Source: an uncultured Oscillospiraceae bacterium
GTDB taxonomy: Bacteria; Bacillota; Clostridia; Oscillospirales; Oscillospiraceae
NCBI GenBank assembly: GCA_905233595.1
Contig: CAJOFI010000048.1
Location: forward strand, 1,961-14,210
Reading direction: 5' to 3'
Length of the DNA: 12,250 nucleotides
The notes beneath the pieces are model-generated. The model was not told the DNA's origin. It did not search any database and worked only from the letters and a program-made list of their open reading frames with translations. The translations under genes were made by a program, and so were the position numbers. This document shows positions 1-7,713 of this stretch, piece by piece. Every line of letters starts with the position of its first letter. Positions within the stretch are counted from its first letter, which is position 1.

Positions 1-659
1 CAGGCGTAAGTTTTGCCGTATTCGTTGTCAAAGCTGTCATAGCCGCTGGGCGCTTCGCCGCTCTCCCAGGCCTCCCAGAGCTTTTTGTGCGCCTCGGGCG
101 CCTCGGGGTAGCTGTCGCCCAGCAGGAGAAGGCCGTCGTCCCGCAGCTCCCGCAGACCGTCGAGCATATAGCAGACCGTGAGATCCGCGCTGTTCGGGAC
201 AATATAATAGGTGTAGTTGAGGCCGAAGATCTCCCGCGCCTGCTCGAAGAGGAGCAGATAATGCTCGTGACAGGCGACGGCGTAAGCATTCTGCAGCGCC
301 GGCTCCAGCGCGTCAAAGGCGACGTCCTGCCCAAGCACCGCGCCGGGGTGCGCGTCGGCGAAGAGGCGCTCGAAGTCCCTCCGGGCTTGCGCGGCGTCCT
401 CCTGCGTGAAATCGGCGGGAACATCCATCTCGGCGGCGTGGTCGAGAAAATAGCGCTGATAGAGCGCGAAATCGTAAGCATCCTCCCCGACCAGCTCGCT
501 CAGATAGGCGGAGATGCTCTGCATCGTGTGCTCCTGCTGCGCCTGGAAGATGCGGGTCTGGTTCGCGTAAGTGGTGAAGCCCGTGACCGTGAGCGTGATA
601 AACGCGAAGGTCAGAAAGATGAGCGCAAATTTTACAAGCAGACTGTGTGATCTTTTCAT
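1..659 (-). CDS. Membrane-anchored extracellular sensor protein, N-terminal part (partial)
   Basis: The reading frame starts at the ATG at 657-659 and stays open to the left edge, so about 219 residues are visible and the C-terminus is missing. The start MKRSHSLLVKF is followed by one hydrophobic segment (about residues 8-28) and then an acidic, Tyr-rich extracytoplasmic region with no cysteine-rich or catalytic motif. This layout is what one sees at the N-terminus of clostridial membrane signalling proteins, whose output domain (GGDEF, HD-GYP, kinase or phosphatase) would lie beyond the window; that output is inference. The gene begins 12 bases after the stop of the GGDEF-EAL gene, with a weak purine-rich GAGAAGAG ribosome site overlapping that stop. 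It is therefore very likely the third gene of the same operon. The real identity cannot be settled from this fragment. Confidence 0.75.
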   Translation of the reverse strand, partial: MKRSHSLLVKFALIFLTFAFITLTVTGFTTYANQTRIFQAQQEHTMQSISAYLSELVGEDAYDFALYQRYFLDHAAEMDVPADFTQEDAAQARRDFERLFADAHPGAVLGQDVAFDALEPALQNAYAVACHEHYLLLFEQAREIFGLNYTYYIVPNSADLTVCYMLDGLRELRDDGLLLLGDSYPEAPEAHKKLWEAWESGEAPSGYDSFDNEYGKTYA

Positions 660-671
660 TCGTTTCTCTTC

Positions 672-3600
672 TCAGATATCGGCAATGCTGATACCGATGA
701 TGATGCGGTTGCCGCCCGGCATGCGCGTGATCTTCATGTTCACGCCGACGGGGGCGCCGCTGTCGATCAGCCGGTAGGAGGCGGTGAAGACGCCCTGCTC
801 CTCGAGGTGGCGCAGTACGCGCTCTCTGGAAAAGGCGGCGAGGAAGCCCTCCCGATCCGCGTCGTAAATGCGTCTGACGGTGTCGCGCCTTGCGGCTTCA
901 AAGAAGTGCTCGCCGTGCCGCTCGACCGCGAGCTCCTCCTCCCCGGCCTCGGAGGAGTACTCGATGAAGCGATCCGTGTCGAGATCGACGACGTAGATGT
1001 TATAGTAGTCCGAGGCCAGCGCGCGGGCGATGTCGGCGTAAGTGGCGCTCTCGTCCGGGGCGCTGACGGAGAGCACCGCGATGGCGACGGCGCTGGCGCC
1101 GGTGACCGGGTTTTTCTCCAGGGGATTGATGAGCGCGTGCACGGTGCTGCCGTTTGCGAGCCGCCCGTCAAAGCTCACGCGGCTCCAGCTCTCGCAGCAC
1201 TGGCGCACCCGGTTCATGAAAGCGGAATCCGGCCCGCAGGGATGCGCGGAGTAGCCCTCCGTCTGCGCGTTCAGATCGAAGCCGAACTGCTGCTTGAGGA
1301 AGCTGCGGTAGGCGTGGTTTGTGCGGATATAGCTGACCTCGTTCTCCCGAACCTCCATGATCCCGGCGGGCATGGTGTCGAAGGAATCCTTCGCGAGCGT
1401 CTTGTCCGCCACGATGGTGAGGTCATAGAGGTTGACGCGCCCGATGGCGGCGTAGTAGCCGGACTCCAGCGGGTTCTCCGTGCGGATGAGGGTGCCCTTT
1501 CTGCCGCGCTCCACGATCTCCTCAAAGGGGATGGGGCGGCTGTAATAGTAGCCCTGGAGCTTGCTGCAGCCGATCTCGCGCAGAAAATCGGCGGCCTCGG
1601 CGGTCTCCACACCCTCGCAGACCGTGTCGATCCCGAGGTCGATGGCCATGCGCACGAGGTCGGTGAGGATGATCTTGCTGTCCTTCCCCTCGCCGAAGCG
1701 CTTCATGAAGCGCATGTCGAACTTGATGAGGTCAAAGTGGATGTCCTGCAAAACGTCGAGCGAGGAGTAGCCGCTGCCGAAATCGTCCATCCAGACCTCA
1801 AAGCCCAGCGCCTGGAAGCGCTCGATCTGCTGCTTCATAAAGTCGAAGTCGCTGCCGATGACGCTCTCGGTGATCTCGATGGTGAGGCGGTCGCGTGCGA
1901 TGCCCGCCTCGTCCACGCGGCGGCGGATCTCCTCGACCATGTCCAGCACGTCGAAGTCGGAGCCCGCCTTCTGCTGCGTCTTCATCTTCTCCAGGATCTC
2001 GTCGAGCACGTAGAGGTCGAGCCGGTAGATGAGCCGGGAGCTTTCCAGCACCGGGATGAAGGCGGCGGGGGAGAGCAGCCCCCGCGCGGGATCGACCCAG
2101 CGGGAGAGCGCCTCCATATCGCAGATATGGCCGTTGACCGTGCGGATGATGGGCTGATAGTAGACCTTGATCCAGTGCTCGGCGAGCGCGATGTCGAGGT
2201 ACTTGGTGACGTAGCGGATCGCGTCGATCTCGCTGAGCATTTCGCCGTCGAAGCTGTAGTAGTCCGCCTCGAAGGCGCCGCGGTGCTTGTCGCAGGCGTA
2301 CTTCGCCCGGTCGCAGGCGACGCTGACGCTGACCTCCTCGATACTGTCGCGGTAGATGCCCGCGCGCATGGGCAGGGAGTTTCCGCCGTTTGCGCTCTCG
2401 CAGGCGTGGATCACGGTCAGCAGCCGCTCCTCCAGCCCCGTCTCGCCGCAGACGGCGGCGAAGTGATCCTCGCTGTAACGGCAGATGCACTTCTCCCCGT
2501 AAGCGCGCAGGAGGGTCTGCCCGATCTCGCGCAGGAGCTTGTCGCCCTCGTCGAAGCCGTACTGGCGGTTGTAGTATTTCATGCCGATTAAATCGAAGTA
2601 CAGCAGCACCGAGCCCTCGCCGTCCTCGCGCAGACGGCGGCGCTCCGCCTCGGCGAGCTTGAAGAAGCTGCGCATATTCGGAAGCCCCGTGAGCACGTCG
2701 GTGTTGATGCGCCGGTTGAGGTCGGCGATGTAGCTTCTGATCTGATCGCGCATGCGGATGAAGGCCTCGGTCAGCATGCCGATCTCGTCCCGGCTCTTGT
2801 AGCTGAGCGCGACGTCGTAATCCTCGTCGGCGAGGCGCTGCGCCGCAGCGGTCAGGCGCTGGAGCGGCTGGGTGATGAAGCGCATGGCGAGCATGAGGAT
2901 GAAGGCGAAGGCGGCGATGACCCCCACGGTAATGAGCGCGATGACGCGGGTCTGCTGGATCCAGGAGGCGTTGATTTCCCGCACGGGGGCGGTGATGACG
3001 AGCTTCATGCCGTTTCGCAGCGTGGAGAAGGACATCTGCCGCTGCTCCCCGCCGGACCGGTAGCGGATCAGCGTGCCGCCGCTGTTCTGCTGGTACAAAA
3101 GCTCGCGCTGGACGTTCAGCGCCGAGAGCGCCGGAACGTCGCCCTGCTCCACCTGCGGGTGGTAGAGGATGTGCCCGTCCTGGTCGCAGAGACTGGCAAA
3201 GCCTGTGTCATAGACCCGCACGCTGCTGACCTGCTCGATGAGGGTGTCGAGCGGGATGTCCATGCCGAGCACGCCGATGAGCGCGCCGGTGCTGTAGATC
3301 GGGATCAGATAGGAGCAGGTCCACATCTCATCGAGGAAGTGCGCCGTATAGGGGCCGACCCAGGAGGGGCGGCCGCGCTGGATGGGCGTATAGTACCAGG
3401 TGGTGTGCGAAATATCGTTTGCATCGAGCGTGCGCGCGTCCAGCGGCTGCTGGGCGACGAAGCCCGCCTTGCCCACGCGGGAGTAGAAAAAGCCGTGCTC
3501 GACGGTGCTGATCTCGGGGCTGATGCAGTAGTAATAGGTGATGATGCCGTTGGTGTGGGTGGCGGCGCTCTCAAAGGTCTTGAGAACGTGCTCACAGTGG

Positions 3601-3932
3601 GCGCTGATGTAGGCGTCAAGCCGCGCCTGCTGCTCCTTCGTGCGTTCCCCCTTCGCGGAGGAGCCCGCCGCGCCGCATTCCACCAGCACCACGCTGTCGA
3701 GAGAGTCCACCGCCATGTTCGCCGCGAGGCTCACGGACTGCTCGATGCTCTCAAAATATTCGTCCAGCGTGCTGCGGGTGTTCTCGCCGATCAGGCGCAT
3801 CATCTCCACCGAGCGGCGGTCGGTCTCCGCGTGGATGGCGGGAAAGCTCGCCGCGAAGATGGAGAGGATGGCTACGAAGACCGCGGCCACGCTGATAACC
3901 GTGATCTTGGAGCGGATGGAGGTTCTGTTCAT
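672..3932 (-). CDS. Membrane dCACHE-HAMP-GGDEF-EAL protein with C-terminal PAS-like module
   Basis: About 1086 residues from the ATG at 3930-3932. An in-frame TTG at 3939-3941 would add three residues, but the TGAGG ribosome site ends 10 bases before the ATG and only 1 base before the TTG, so the ATG is preferred. Domain order: transmembrane segment (about 10-32), dCACHE-type extracytoplasmic domain (about 40-330, with a WYYTP...PY...GVLGMDI pattern), second transmembrane segment (about 332-354), HAMP, GGDEF (about 410-570), EAL (about 585-840), then a PAS-like region to the end. The GGDEF signature reads SEDHF (487-491), which should abolish cyclase activity. The EAL domain keeps E607, E686, D716/D717, the IKFD lysine, CEGVE and LQGYYY, but the segment that normally holds the NLSR asparagine appears deleted at residues 657/658. 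By family this is a c-di-GMP phosphodiesterase or receptor; activity is doubtful. It overlaps or abuts the binding-protein gene upstream and is co-transcribed with it. Confidence 0.93.
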   Translation of the reverse strand: MNRTSIRSKITVISVAAVFVAILSIFAASFPAIHAETDRRSVEMMRLIGENTRSTLDEYFESIEQSVSLAANMAVDSLDSVVLVECGAAGSSAKGERTKEQQARLDAYISAHCEHVLKTFESAATHTNGIITYYYCISPEISTVEHGFFYSRVGKAGFVAQQPLDARTLDANDISHTTWYYTPIQRGRPSWVGPYTAHFLDEMWTCSYLIPIYSTGALIGVLGMDIPLDTLIEQVSSVRVYDTGFASLCDQDGHILYHPQVEQGDVPALSALNVQRELLYQQNSGGTLIRYRSGGEQRQMSFSTLRNGMKLVITAPVREINASWIQQTRVIALITVGVIAAFAFILMLAMRFITQPLQRLTAAAQRLADEDYDVALSYKSRDEIGMLTEAFIRMRDQIRSYIADLNRRINTDVLTGLPNMRSFFKLAEAERRRLREDGEGSVLLYFDLIGMKYYNRQYGFDEGDKLLREIGQTLLRAYGEKCICRYSEDHFAAVCGETGLEERLLTVIHACESANGGNSLPMRAGIYRDSIEEVSVSVACDRAKYACDKHRGAFEADYYSFDGEMLSEIDAIRYVTKYLDIALAEHWIKVYYQPIIRTVNGHICDMEALSRWVDPARGLLSPAAFIPVLESSRLIYRLDLYVLDEILEKMKTQQKAGSDFDVLDMVEEIRRRVDEAGIARDRLTIEITESVIGSDFDFMKQQIERFQALGFEVWMDDFGSGYSSLDVLQDIHFDLIKFDMRFMKRFGEGKDSKIILTDLVRMAIDLGIDTVCEGVETAEAADFLREIGCSKLQGYYYSRPIPFEEIVERGRKGTLIRTENPLESGYYAAIGRVNLYDLTIVADKTLAKDSFDTMPAGIMEVRENEVSYIRTNHAYRSFLKQQFGFDLNAQTEGYSAHPCGPDSAFMNRVRQCCESWSRVSFDGRLANGSTVHALINPLEKNPVTGASAVAIAVLSVSAPDESATYADIARALASDYYNIYVVDLDTDRFIEYSSEAGEEELAVERHGEHFFEAARRDTVRRIYDADREGFLAAFSRERVLRHLEEQGVFTASYRLIDSGAPVGVNMKITRMPGGNRIIIGISIADI

Positions 3933-3937
3933 AGCGT

Positions 3938-5590
3938 TCAAGCCTCATGGATCGACATATCGCGATAGCGGTTTATGACAGAGCCGTTCCAGGAGGACTG
4001 AATGCCCTCCAGGCGCTCGGAGACGACGTAAGTGTAGATCCTGGAAAAGAGCGGGATCCAGGCCGCGTCCTCCTGGACGATGATGCGCTCAAGCTCGCGG
4101 TACTCGGCGATGCGCGCCTCGGGATCCGCGATGGCGCGGGCGTCGCGCACGCGCTGCATGATCTCCTCGCGCGGGTAGCAGAGGCTGCGGAAGCGGGTGT
4201 TCTCGCGGCTGCCGAAGAAGGTGTAAAAGAAGTTGTCCGGGTCGTTGAAGTCCGCCGTCCAGGTGGCGGAATAGCAGGCGAGCGCCCCGCTCTTTCTCAG
4301 ACGCATGAATTCGCTCTCGTGCAGGGTCTCGATCACGGTATGCACGCCGATCTCCTCCCACATCGCCGCCGCGAGACGCACCAGCGCCATCTCGCTCAGA
4401 CTCGAGGCGGAGCTTGCCGAGAGCGTAAGCGTGAAGCCGTCGGCGTAGCCCGCGTCTGACAGGAGGCGCCGCGCCTCCTCGGCGTCGTAGGGAATCTCCG
4501 GCAGCTCGGGGTTGAAGCCGTACACGTCATGCGGCAGGATGCCGTTTTCGATCCAGCCGCGCCCGGTATAGGCCGCGTCGAGCAGCAGCGCGCGGTCGAG
4601 CGCAAGCTGCAGGGCTCTGCGCACGAGCACGTTGTTGAGCGGCGCGACGTCCTCGTTGAGGGCGATATAGGTGATGCTGATGCGGTGCACGGGGTAGAGC
4701 CGATCCTGGTAGATGTCCCCGTGCAGGAAGAACTCGGCGGCCTTGCCCACGTCGTCGAGGTTGAGAAGGTCAAGCTCCCCGCGCTCAAAGAGCATGCGGA
4801 TCTCCTCCGCGTCGGTCTTGAAGAGCAGGTTTAAGCCCGCGCAGGCGGGCGCGCCCTGCCAGCAGTTCCGGTTTGCGGTGAGGACCATGCCCTTTCCCGG
4901 CTCCCAGCTCTCCAGAATGAAGGAGCCGGTGCCGATCGTCCAGGCGGCGTCCTGCCCGAAGCGATCCCCCGCGAGGGAGGTGGTCTGCTCGTCGAGAATG
5001 GAGGCGCCGGGCATGGACATACAGGCGAGAAAGGCCTCGAAGGGCTCCTCGAGCGTGATGACGAAGTCCAGATCGCTCAGCACCGTGAAGCCCGCGAGCG
5101 TCTGCGCCTCGCCCTTCTCCAGCGAAGCGCTCCCCGCGATCTTGTCCACGATGTCGCGGTTGCAGCTCTCGGGGTGGGTCAGAAGGCGCGTGAAGGTGTA
5201 CAGCACGTCCGAGGCGGTCAGCGCCTCGCCGTTACTGAAGCGCACGCCCTCGCGCAGATGGAAGGTGTAGGAACGGCGATCCTCGGAGATCTCCCAGCGT
5301 TCGGCGAGCTCGGGCAGGATGACGGGCTCGCCGTCCGCGCCGCTCTCCATCCCCACGAGGCGGTTGAAGACGTTCTGCGCGATGGTATAGTGGATCGTCG
5401 TGCGCTGAAAGTCCACCGTGTCCGGTTCATCCTCGATGGCGACGAGATAGCGGGACGGATCGTTCTCCTCGCTCTGCGCATCGCCCGTCAGAGCATCGCC
5501 GCCGGAGGCGCAGGCGCAGAGCGACAGGGGCAACAGCGAGAGCGCAAGCAGGACGCAGAGCAATTTTCTCAGACGGTTTGACGGTTTCAT
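3938..5590 (-). CDS. Family 5 solute-binding lipoprotein (peptide/nickel ABC-type)
   Basis: About 550 residues. The start is the ATG at 5588-5590, eight bases after GGGAG; a GTG directly in front would also work. The N-terminus has basic residues, a leucine-rich stretch and a lipobox ending LCAC (Cys27 probable lipidation site), followed by an acidic linker. The mature part has the SBP_bac_5 pattern: SRYLVAIEDEPDTVD at the start, then YTFHLREGVRFSNGEALTASD in shortened form (YTFHLREGV...LTASDVLYTF) and the usual long C-terminal lobe. Length fits OppA/DppA-type proteins. It binds a small ligand, usually a peptide, at the outer face of the membrane; the ligand is not predictable here. No permease or ATPase gene is visible. 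The stop lies only 5 bases before the ATG of the dCACHE-GGDEF-EAL gene, so it is the first gene of a signalling operon, which suggests a ligand-presenting receptor role. That role is inference. Confidence 0.92.
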   Translation of the reverse strand: MKPSNRLRKLLCVLLALSLLPLSLCACASGGDALTGDAQSEENDPSRYLVAIEDEPDTVDFQRTTIHYTIAQNVFNRLVGMESGADGEPVILPELAERWEISEDRRSYTFHLREGVRFSNGEALTASDVLYTFTRLLTHPESCNRDIVDKIAGSASLEKGEAQTLAGFTVLSDLDFVITLEEPFEAFLACMSMPGASILDEQTTSLAGDRFGQDAAWTIGTGSFILESWEPGKGMVLTANRNCWQGAPACAGLNLLFKTDAEEIRMLFERGELDLLNLDDVGKAAEFFLHGDIYQDRLYPVHRISITYIALNEDVAPLNNVLVRRALQLALDRALLLDAAYTGRGWIENGILPHDVYGFNPELPEIPYDAEEARRLLSDAGYADGFTLTLSASSASSLSEMALVRLAAAMWEEIGVHTVIETLHESEFMRLRKSGALACYSATWTADFNDPDNFFYTFFGSRENTRFRSLCYPREEIMQRVRDARAIADPEARIAEYRELERIIVQEDAAWIPLFSRIYTYVVSERLEGIQSSWNGSVINRYRDMSIHEA

Positions 5591-5667
5591 CACGACATCT
5601 CCCTTTTGGGCATCTCAGAAAGCTCCGCCCCGCGCAAAGCCGGGCAGAAAGCTACTCTTCCATTTAC

Positions 5668-5696
5668 ATTATATTGAAATGTCAACCTCGCGTCAA
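5668..5696 (-). promoter_or_regulatory. Sigma-A promoter of the binding protein / GGDEF-EAL operon
   Basis: On the minus strand TTGACG (5691-5696) is followed after exactly 17 bases by TATAAT (5668-5673). A second TTGACA lies only 6 bases before the -10 and cannot serve as -35. The predicted start is near 5660, giving a leader of about 70 nt before the ATG at 5590. Confidence 0.8.
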
Positions 5697-5765
5697 CTCG
5701 TTTTTTTGTGGAAAGTGCATTGACAAAAACGAAACGAGCCCCTGTATTGTAGCCGGGAGCACAGA

Positions 5766-5960
5766 CGGCGCGGAAAGCCGCCGGATGTGATTGCCTACGC
5801 GGACAAAGCCAACGACCGTCTCCACAGAAAGTATGTCCGCATTACAACGCGCTCAAAGGCAAACATCGCAAAGACCGCTGTAGCCGGAGAACCGGCCTGC
5901 TTCGTTTGGGGCATGATGAATGGGAAGCTGAATTCTGAAAACTATAAACTGAGGATGTGA
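5766..5960 (+). pseudogene. C-terminal remnant of an IS110-family transposase
   Basis: Reading frame with codons starting at positions divisible by three gives GKPPDVIAYADKANDRL, then HRKYVRITTRSKANIAKTA, VAGEPACFVWGMMNGKL and a TGA stop at 5958-5960. The AYADKAN...LHRKY...KTAVA..(L)ACFIWGMM pattern matches my knowledge of the extreme C-terminus of IS110/IS116/IS902 transposases. The usual VARELACF reads VAGEPACF, consistent with decay. No start codon or N-terminal RuvC-like half is present upstream; the frame simply enters the operon promoter region. The exact left limit is uncertain. It lies convergent with the RidA gene, and its stop falls inside the hairpin downstream of that gene. Confidence 0.75.
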
Positions 5961-5981
5961 AAAGCTATGTTTTTCACATCC
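5953..5981 (-). terminator. Hairpin terminator downstream of the RidA gene
   Basis: An 11-bp perfect stem, GGATGTGAAAA (5953-5963) and TTTTCACATCC (5971-5981), with a 7-nt loop. It begins 10 bases after the stop of the minus-strand RidA gene. The TGTGAAAA/TTTTCACA core resembles the hairpins at 10031-10061 and 11831-11876, so it belongs to the same type of 3'-end element. There is no long T tract, so termination is probable, not certain. Confidence 0.6.
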
Positions 5982-5991
5982 CCGTTTCATA

Positions 5992-6366
5992 TTACGGAAG
6001 CTCCGCGATGACCTCGCATTCGAGCAGCACGTCCTTGGGAAGCCTTGCCACCTCCACGCAGGAGCGGGCGGGGTAGGGCTCGGTGAAGTACTGGGCGTAG
6101 ATCGCGTTGATGGCGGCAAAATCGCCCATGTGCTGGATGAAAACGGTGGTCTTCACGGCATGGCTCAGATCGGTTCCGGCGGCATGAAGCAGGGCGGAGA
6201 GGTTTTTGAATACCTGGTGCGCCTGCGCCTCAAGCCCCATGGCGATCTCCCCGGTCTCGGGGATGATGGGGATCTGACCGGAGGTGAAGACCAGCTTCCC
6301 CACGATCTGCGCCTGGGCGTAAGGGCCGATGGCGGCGGGGGCTTTGTCGGTCGCGACGGTTTTCAT
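5992..6366 (-). CDS. ridA: RidA family 2-iminobutanoate/2-iminopropanoate deaminase
   Basis: A 124-residue protein of exactly the usual RidA length. It starts MKTVATDKAPAAIGPYAQA and has the family landmarks AIGPYAQA near the start, FTSGQIPIIPETGEI, then PARSCVEVARLPKD with the catalytic arginine (R101) that binds the carboxylate of the enamine/imine, and the terminal ECEVIAEL strand. RidA hydrolyses reactive 2-aminoacrylate and related enamines released by PLP enzymes such as threonine and serine dehydratases, giving 2-keto acids and ammonia in the cytoplasm; family members form trimers. A GGGAG ribosome site lies about 10 bases before the ATG. The DUF3592 gene ends 62 bases upstream on the same strand; no clear promoter was seen between them, so co-transcription is possible. 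Nothing about the sequence looks broken. Confidence 0.95.
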   Translation of the reverse strand: MKTVATDKAPAAIGPYAQAQIVGKLVFTSGQIPIIPETGEIAMGLEAQAHQVFKNLSALLHAAGTDLSHAVKTTVFIQHMGDFAAINAIYAQYFTEPYPARSCVEVARLPKDVLLECEVIAELP

Positions 6367-6428
6367 ATACGCGCTTCTCCCTTCTTATACAATATCCTGT
6401 TTCGGGCATCCCAAAGATCGATACGATC

Positions 6429-7466
6429 TCAGCGCAGCTTGTTCAGCGTCCCCTTCAGCACGCCGCGCGTGCCGCCCCTGTCGTCGGCCGCGCCGCTGCG
6501 GGCAAAGGCCAGCAGCACTACGAACAGCAGGTCAAGATTCTCCTCCCGCGTCCAGACGCGGTAAAAGCCCTGCACGGGGATGGCGGAGAGCGCCTTGTGC
6601 TGCGCAGCGTCCTCCTCGTGCGGGTACTGGCCGGTGCTCTCGGCGCGCGCGATCTCCACGCCGTCGCGGAAGATGCGGTAGCCGGTTCCGAGAAGCCGCC
6701 CGTTTCCGCTCTCAAGGCTCGTCTCCACGCGCACGCCGTTTTGATGCAGGTGCTTGAACACGTCCACGCCGTCGAACTCAAAGGTGTAGTGGTTGTCGAT
6801 GAAGAAGGAGTTCCAGTCCGTCTCCTCCGCATGCCCGACGAGATGGGGCGTCGAGGTTCCCCGCGTGTGGTCGATGAAGTCGAAGCGGTAGGCGCTCAGC
6901 GCGGTGAGCCGGGTCATCTTCGCCTCGTAGAGCACGCGGCGGTCGGCGTCCTCGATGCGGTGGCCGACCTTCGCGGTGCCGAGATCGCTGAGGAAGTAGA
7001 GCTCACGCTCCTCGCCCTGCACGGAGGGGAGGTAGCCCGTCTGGCCGCGGCTCTCGCGCAGCTCCTGCAGCTCCTTCTGCCCCTTCTTGTCCTTGAACTC
7101 GCTGAAAAGCACGAAGGCGATGATCGCCGCGCTCACGCACATCAGATATACGCCGATGGCGCCTGAGCTGTGCACGACGCTGGGGTCGTTCGGGTCGTAG
7201 AGGATCTGGATGCTCTTTCCCACCTTGTAGGAGCCGCTGCCCACGTCAAGCTCACCGGTGTAGACGACGCCGTCCACCGTGTGCTCCACCGTGGGATAGT
7301 AGACGGTGCTGTCCTCGGTTTCTTCCTCCCGGACGGCGACGATCGTGGCGGTATTGCGCACGAAGCCCCTGGAGTGGAAAAACGTGAAATACACCCCGCC
7401 CGCCAGACAGACCGCCGCCACCAGCAGCGCCACAACGTTGAATTTCAGTCCTCGCAATGAGATCAT
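6429..7466 (-). CDS. DUF3592-like two-pass membrane protein, function unknown
   Basis: 345 residues from the ATG at 7464-7466, which has an excellent AAGGAGG site 5 bases upstream. An upstream in-frame ATG at 7497-7499 would add 11 residues but would put this ribosome site inside the coding region. Two transmembrane helices (about 8-28 and 103-123) flank a 75-residue segment with the DUF3592 pattern: TVYYPTVEHTVDGVVYTG, then GSGSYKVGKSIQILYDPNDP. A cytoplasmic tail of about 220 residues follows, starting with a charged stretch (FKDKKGQKELQELRE) and containing a beta-rich region (YFLSDLGTAKVGHRI, GTGYRIFRDGVEIARAES) that may be a lipid-scramblase-like or phospholipid-interacting fold; that reading is weak. 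No enzyme motif is visible. The N-terminal family assignment is fairly good; the role is unknown. Confidence 0.85.
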   Translation of the reverse strand: MISLRGLKFNVVALLVAAVCLAGGVYFTFFHSRGFVRNTATIVAVREEETEDSTVYYPTVEHTVDGVVYTGELDVGSGSYKVGKSIQILYDPNDPSVVHSSGAIGVYLMCVSAAIIAFVLFSEFKDKKGQKELQELRESRGQTGYLPSVQGEERELYFLSDLGTAKVGHRIEDADRRVLYEAKMTRLTALSAYRFDFIDHTRGTSTPHLVGHAEETDWNSFFIDNHYTFEFDGVDVFKHLHQNGVRVETSLESGNGRLLGTGYRIFRDGVEIARAESTGQYPHEEDAAQHKALSAIPVQGFYRVWTREENLDLLFVVLLAFARSGAADDRGGTRGVLKGTLNKLR

Positions 7467-7508
7467 AAATGCCTCCTTGTCAGCAAAAAAAGTGTGCACG
7501 TTTACGGT

Positions 7509-7604
7509 TAGGAACTGTGCAGAAATAAATTGTGCAAAGATGGCGTAGGATTTTTCGCCTGTAGCGAGGCGGAAAATCGCAGGAATACTTTGTGTATTTC
7601 AAGA
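7509..7604 (+). repeat. MITE-like element, 3'-truncated copy in the DUF3592 leader
   Basis: Bases 7510-7604 are identical over 95 bases to 9904-9998. The left terminal sequence TAGGAACTGTGC is present; the right terminal repeat seen in the copy at 9902-10024 is absent. Inside is a 12-bp hairpin, GATTTTTCGCCT and AGGCGGAAAATC. It lies between the presumed promoter and the start of the DUF3592 gene. Confidence 0.75.
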
Positions 7605-7635
7605 AGTATACCATAATTATGGGTTAATCTGTCAT
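7605..7635 (-). promoter_or_regulatory. Probable promoter of the DUF3592 gene
   Basis: Minus strand: ATGACA (7630-7635), a 19-base spacer, and an extended -10 TGGTATACT with TATACT at 7605-7610. The spacer holds the perfect palindrome CCATAATTATGG (7611-7622), which could be an operator. The spacer is long for sigma-A, so the extended -10 would have to compensate. The rest of the 7636-7774 gap is AT-rich with hairpins and no gene. Confidence 0.45.
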
Positions 7636-7713
7636 GTTTTTTCGGTTGCCGCGCAAGCGGCGGGAAAAACGACTCAAATCATATATAGTTAACGAATTGA
7701 AAAATGAGTTTAC

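Noticed and set aside
807..2591. Long plus-strand open frame of 594 codons
   Set aside because: It is antisense to the GGDEF-EAL gene, whose protein has clear domains. The frame's protein is low-complexity Val/Asp/Glu/Ala-rich, as expected from the complement of GC-rich codons.
3159..3968. Plus-strand frame of 269 codons, and similar ones opposite the binding protein and hisJ-type gene (7634-8602)
   Set aside because: All lie opposite genes with firm family matches and have shadow-like composition.
5720..5750. Plus-strand TTGACA with a weak -10 (TGTATT or TATTGT)
   Set aside because: The -10 match is poor and the only thing downstream is the decayed IS110 frame; not enough to call a promoter.
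7634..7675. T-run / GC hairpin / A-run near 7635-7675 as a terminator
   Set aside because: The T and A runs flank the hairpin on the wrong sides for a T tract after the stem on either strand, and no gene ends there.
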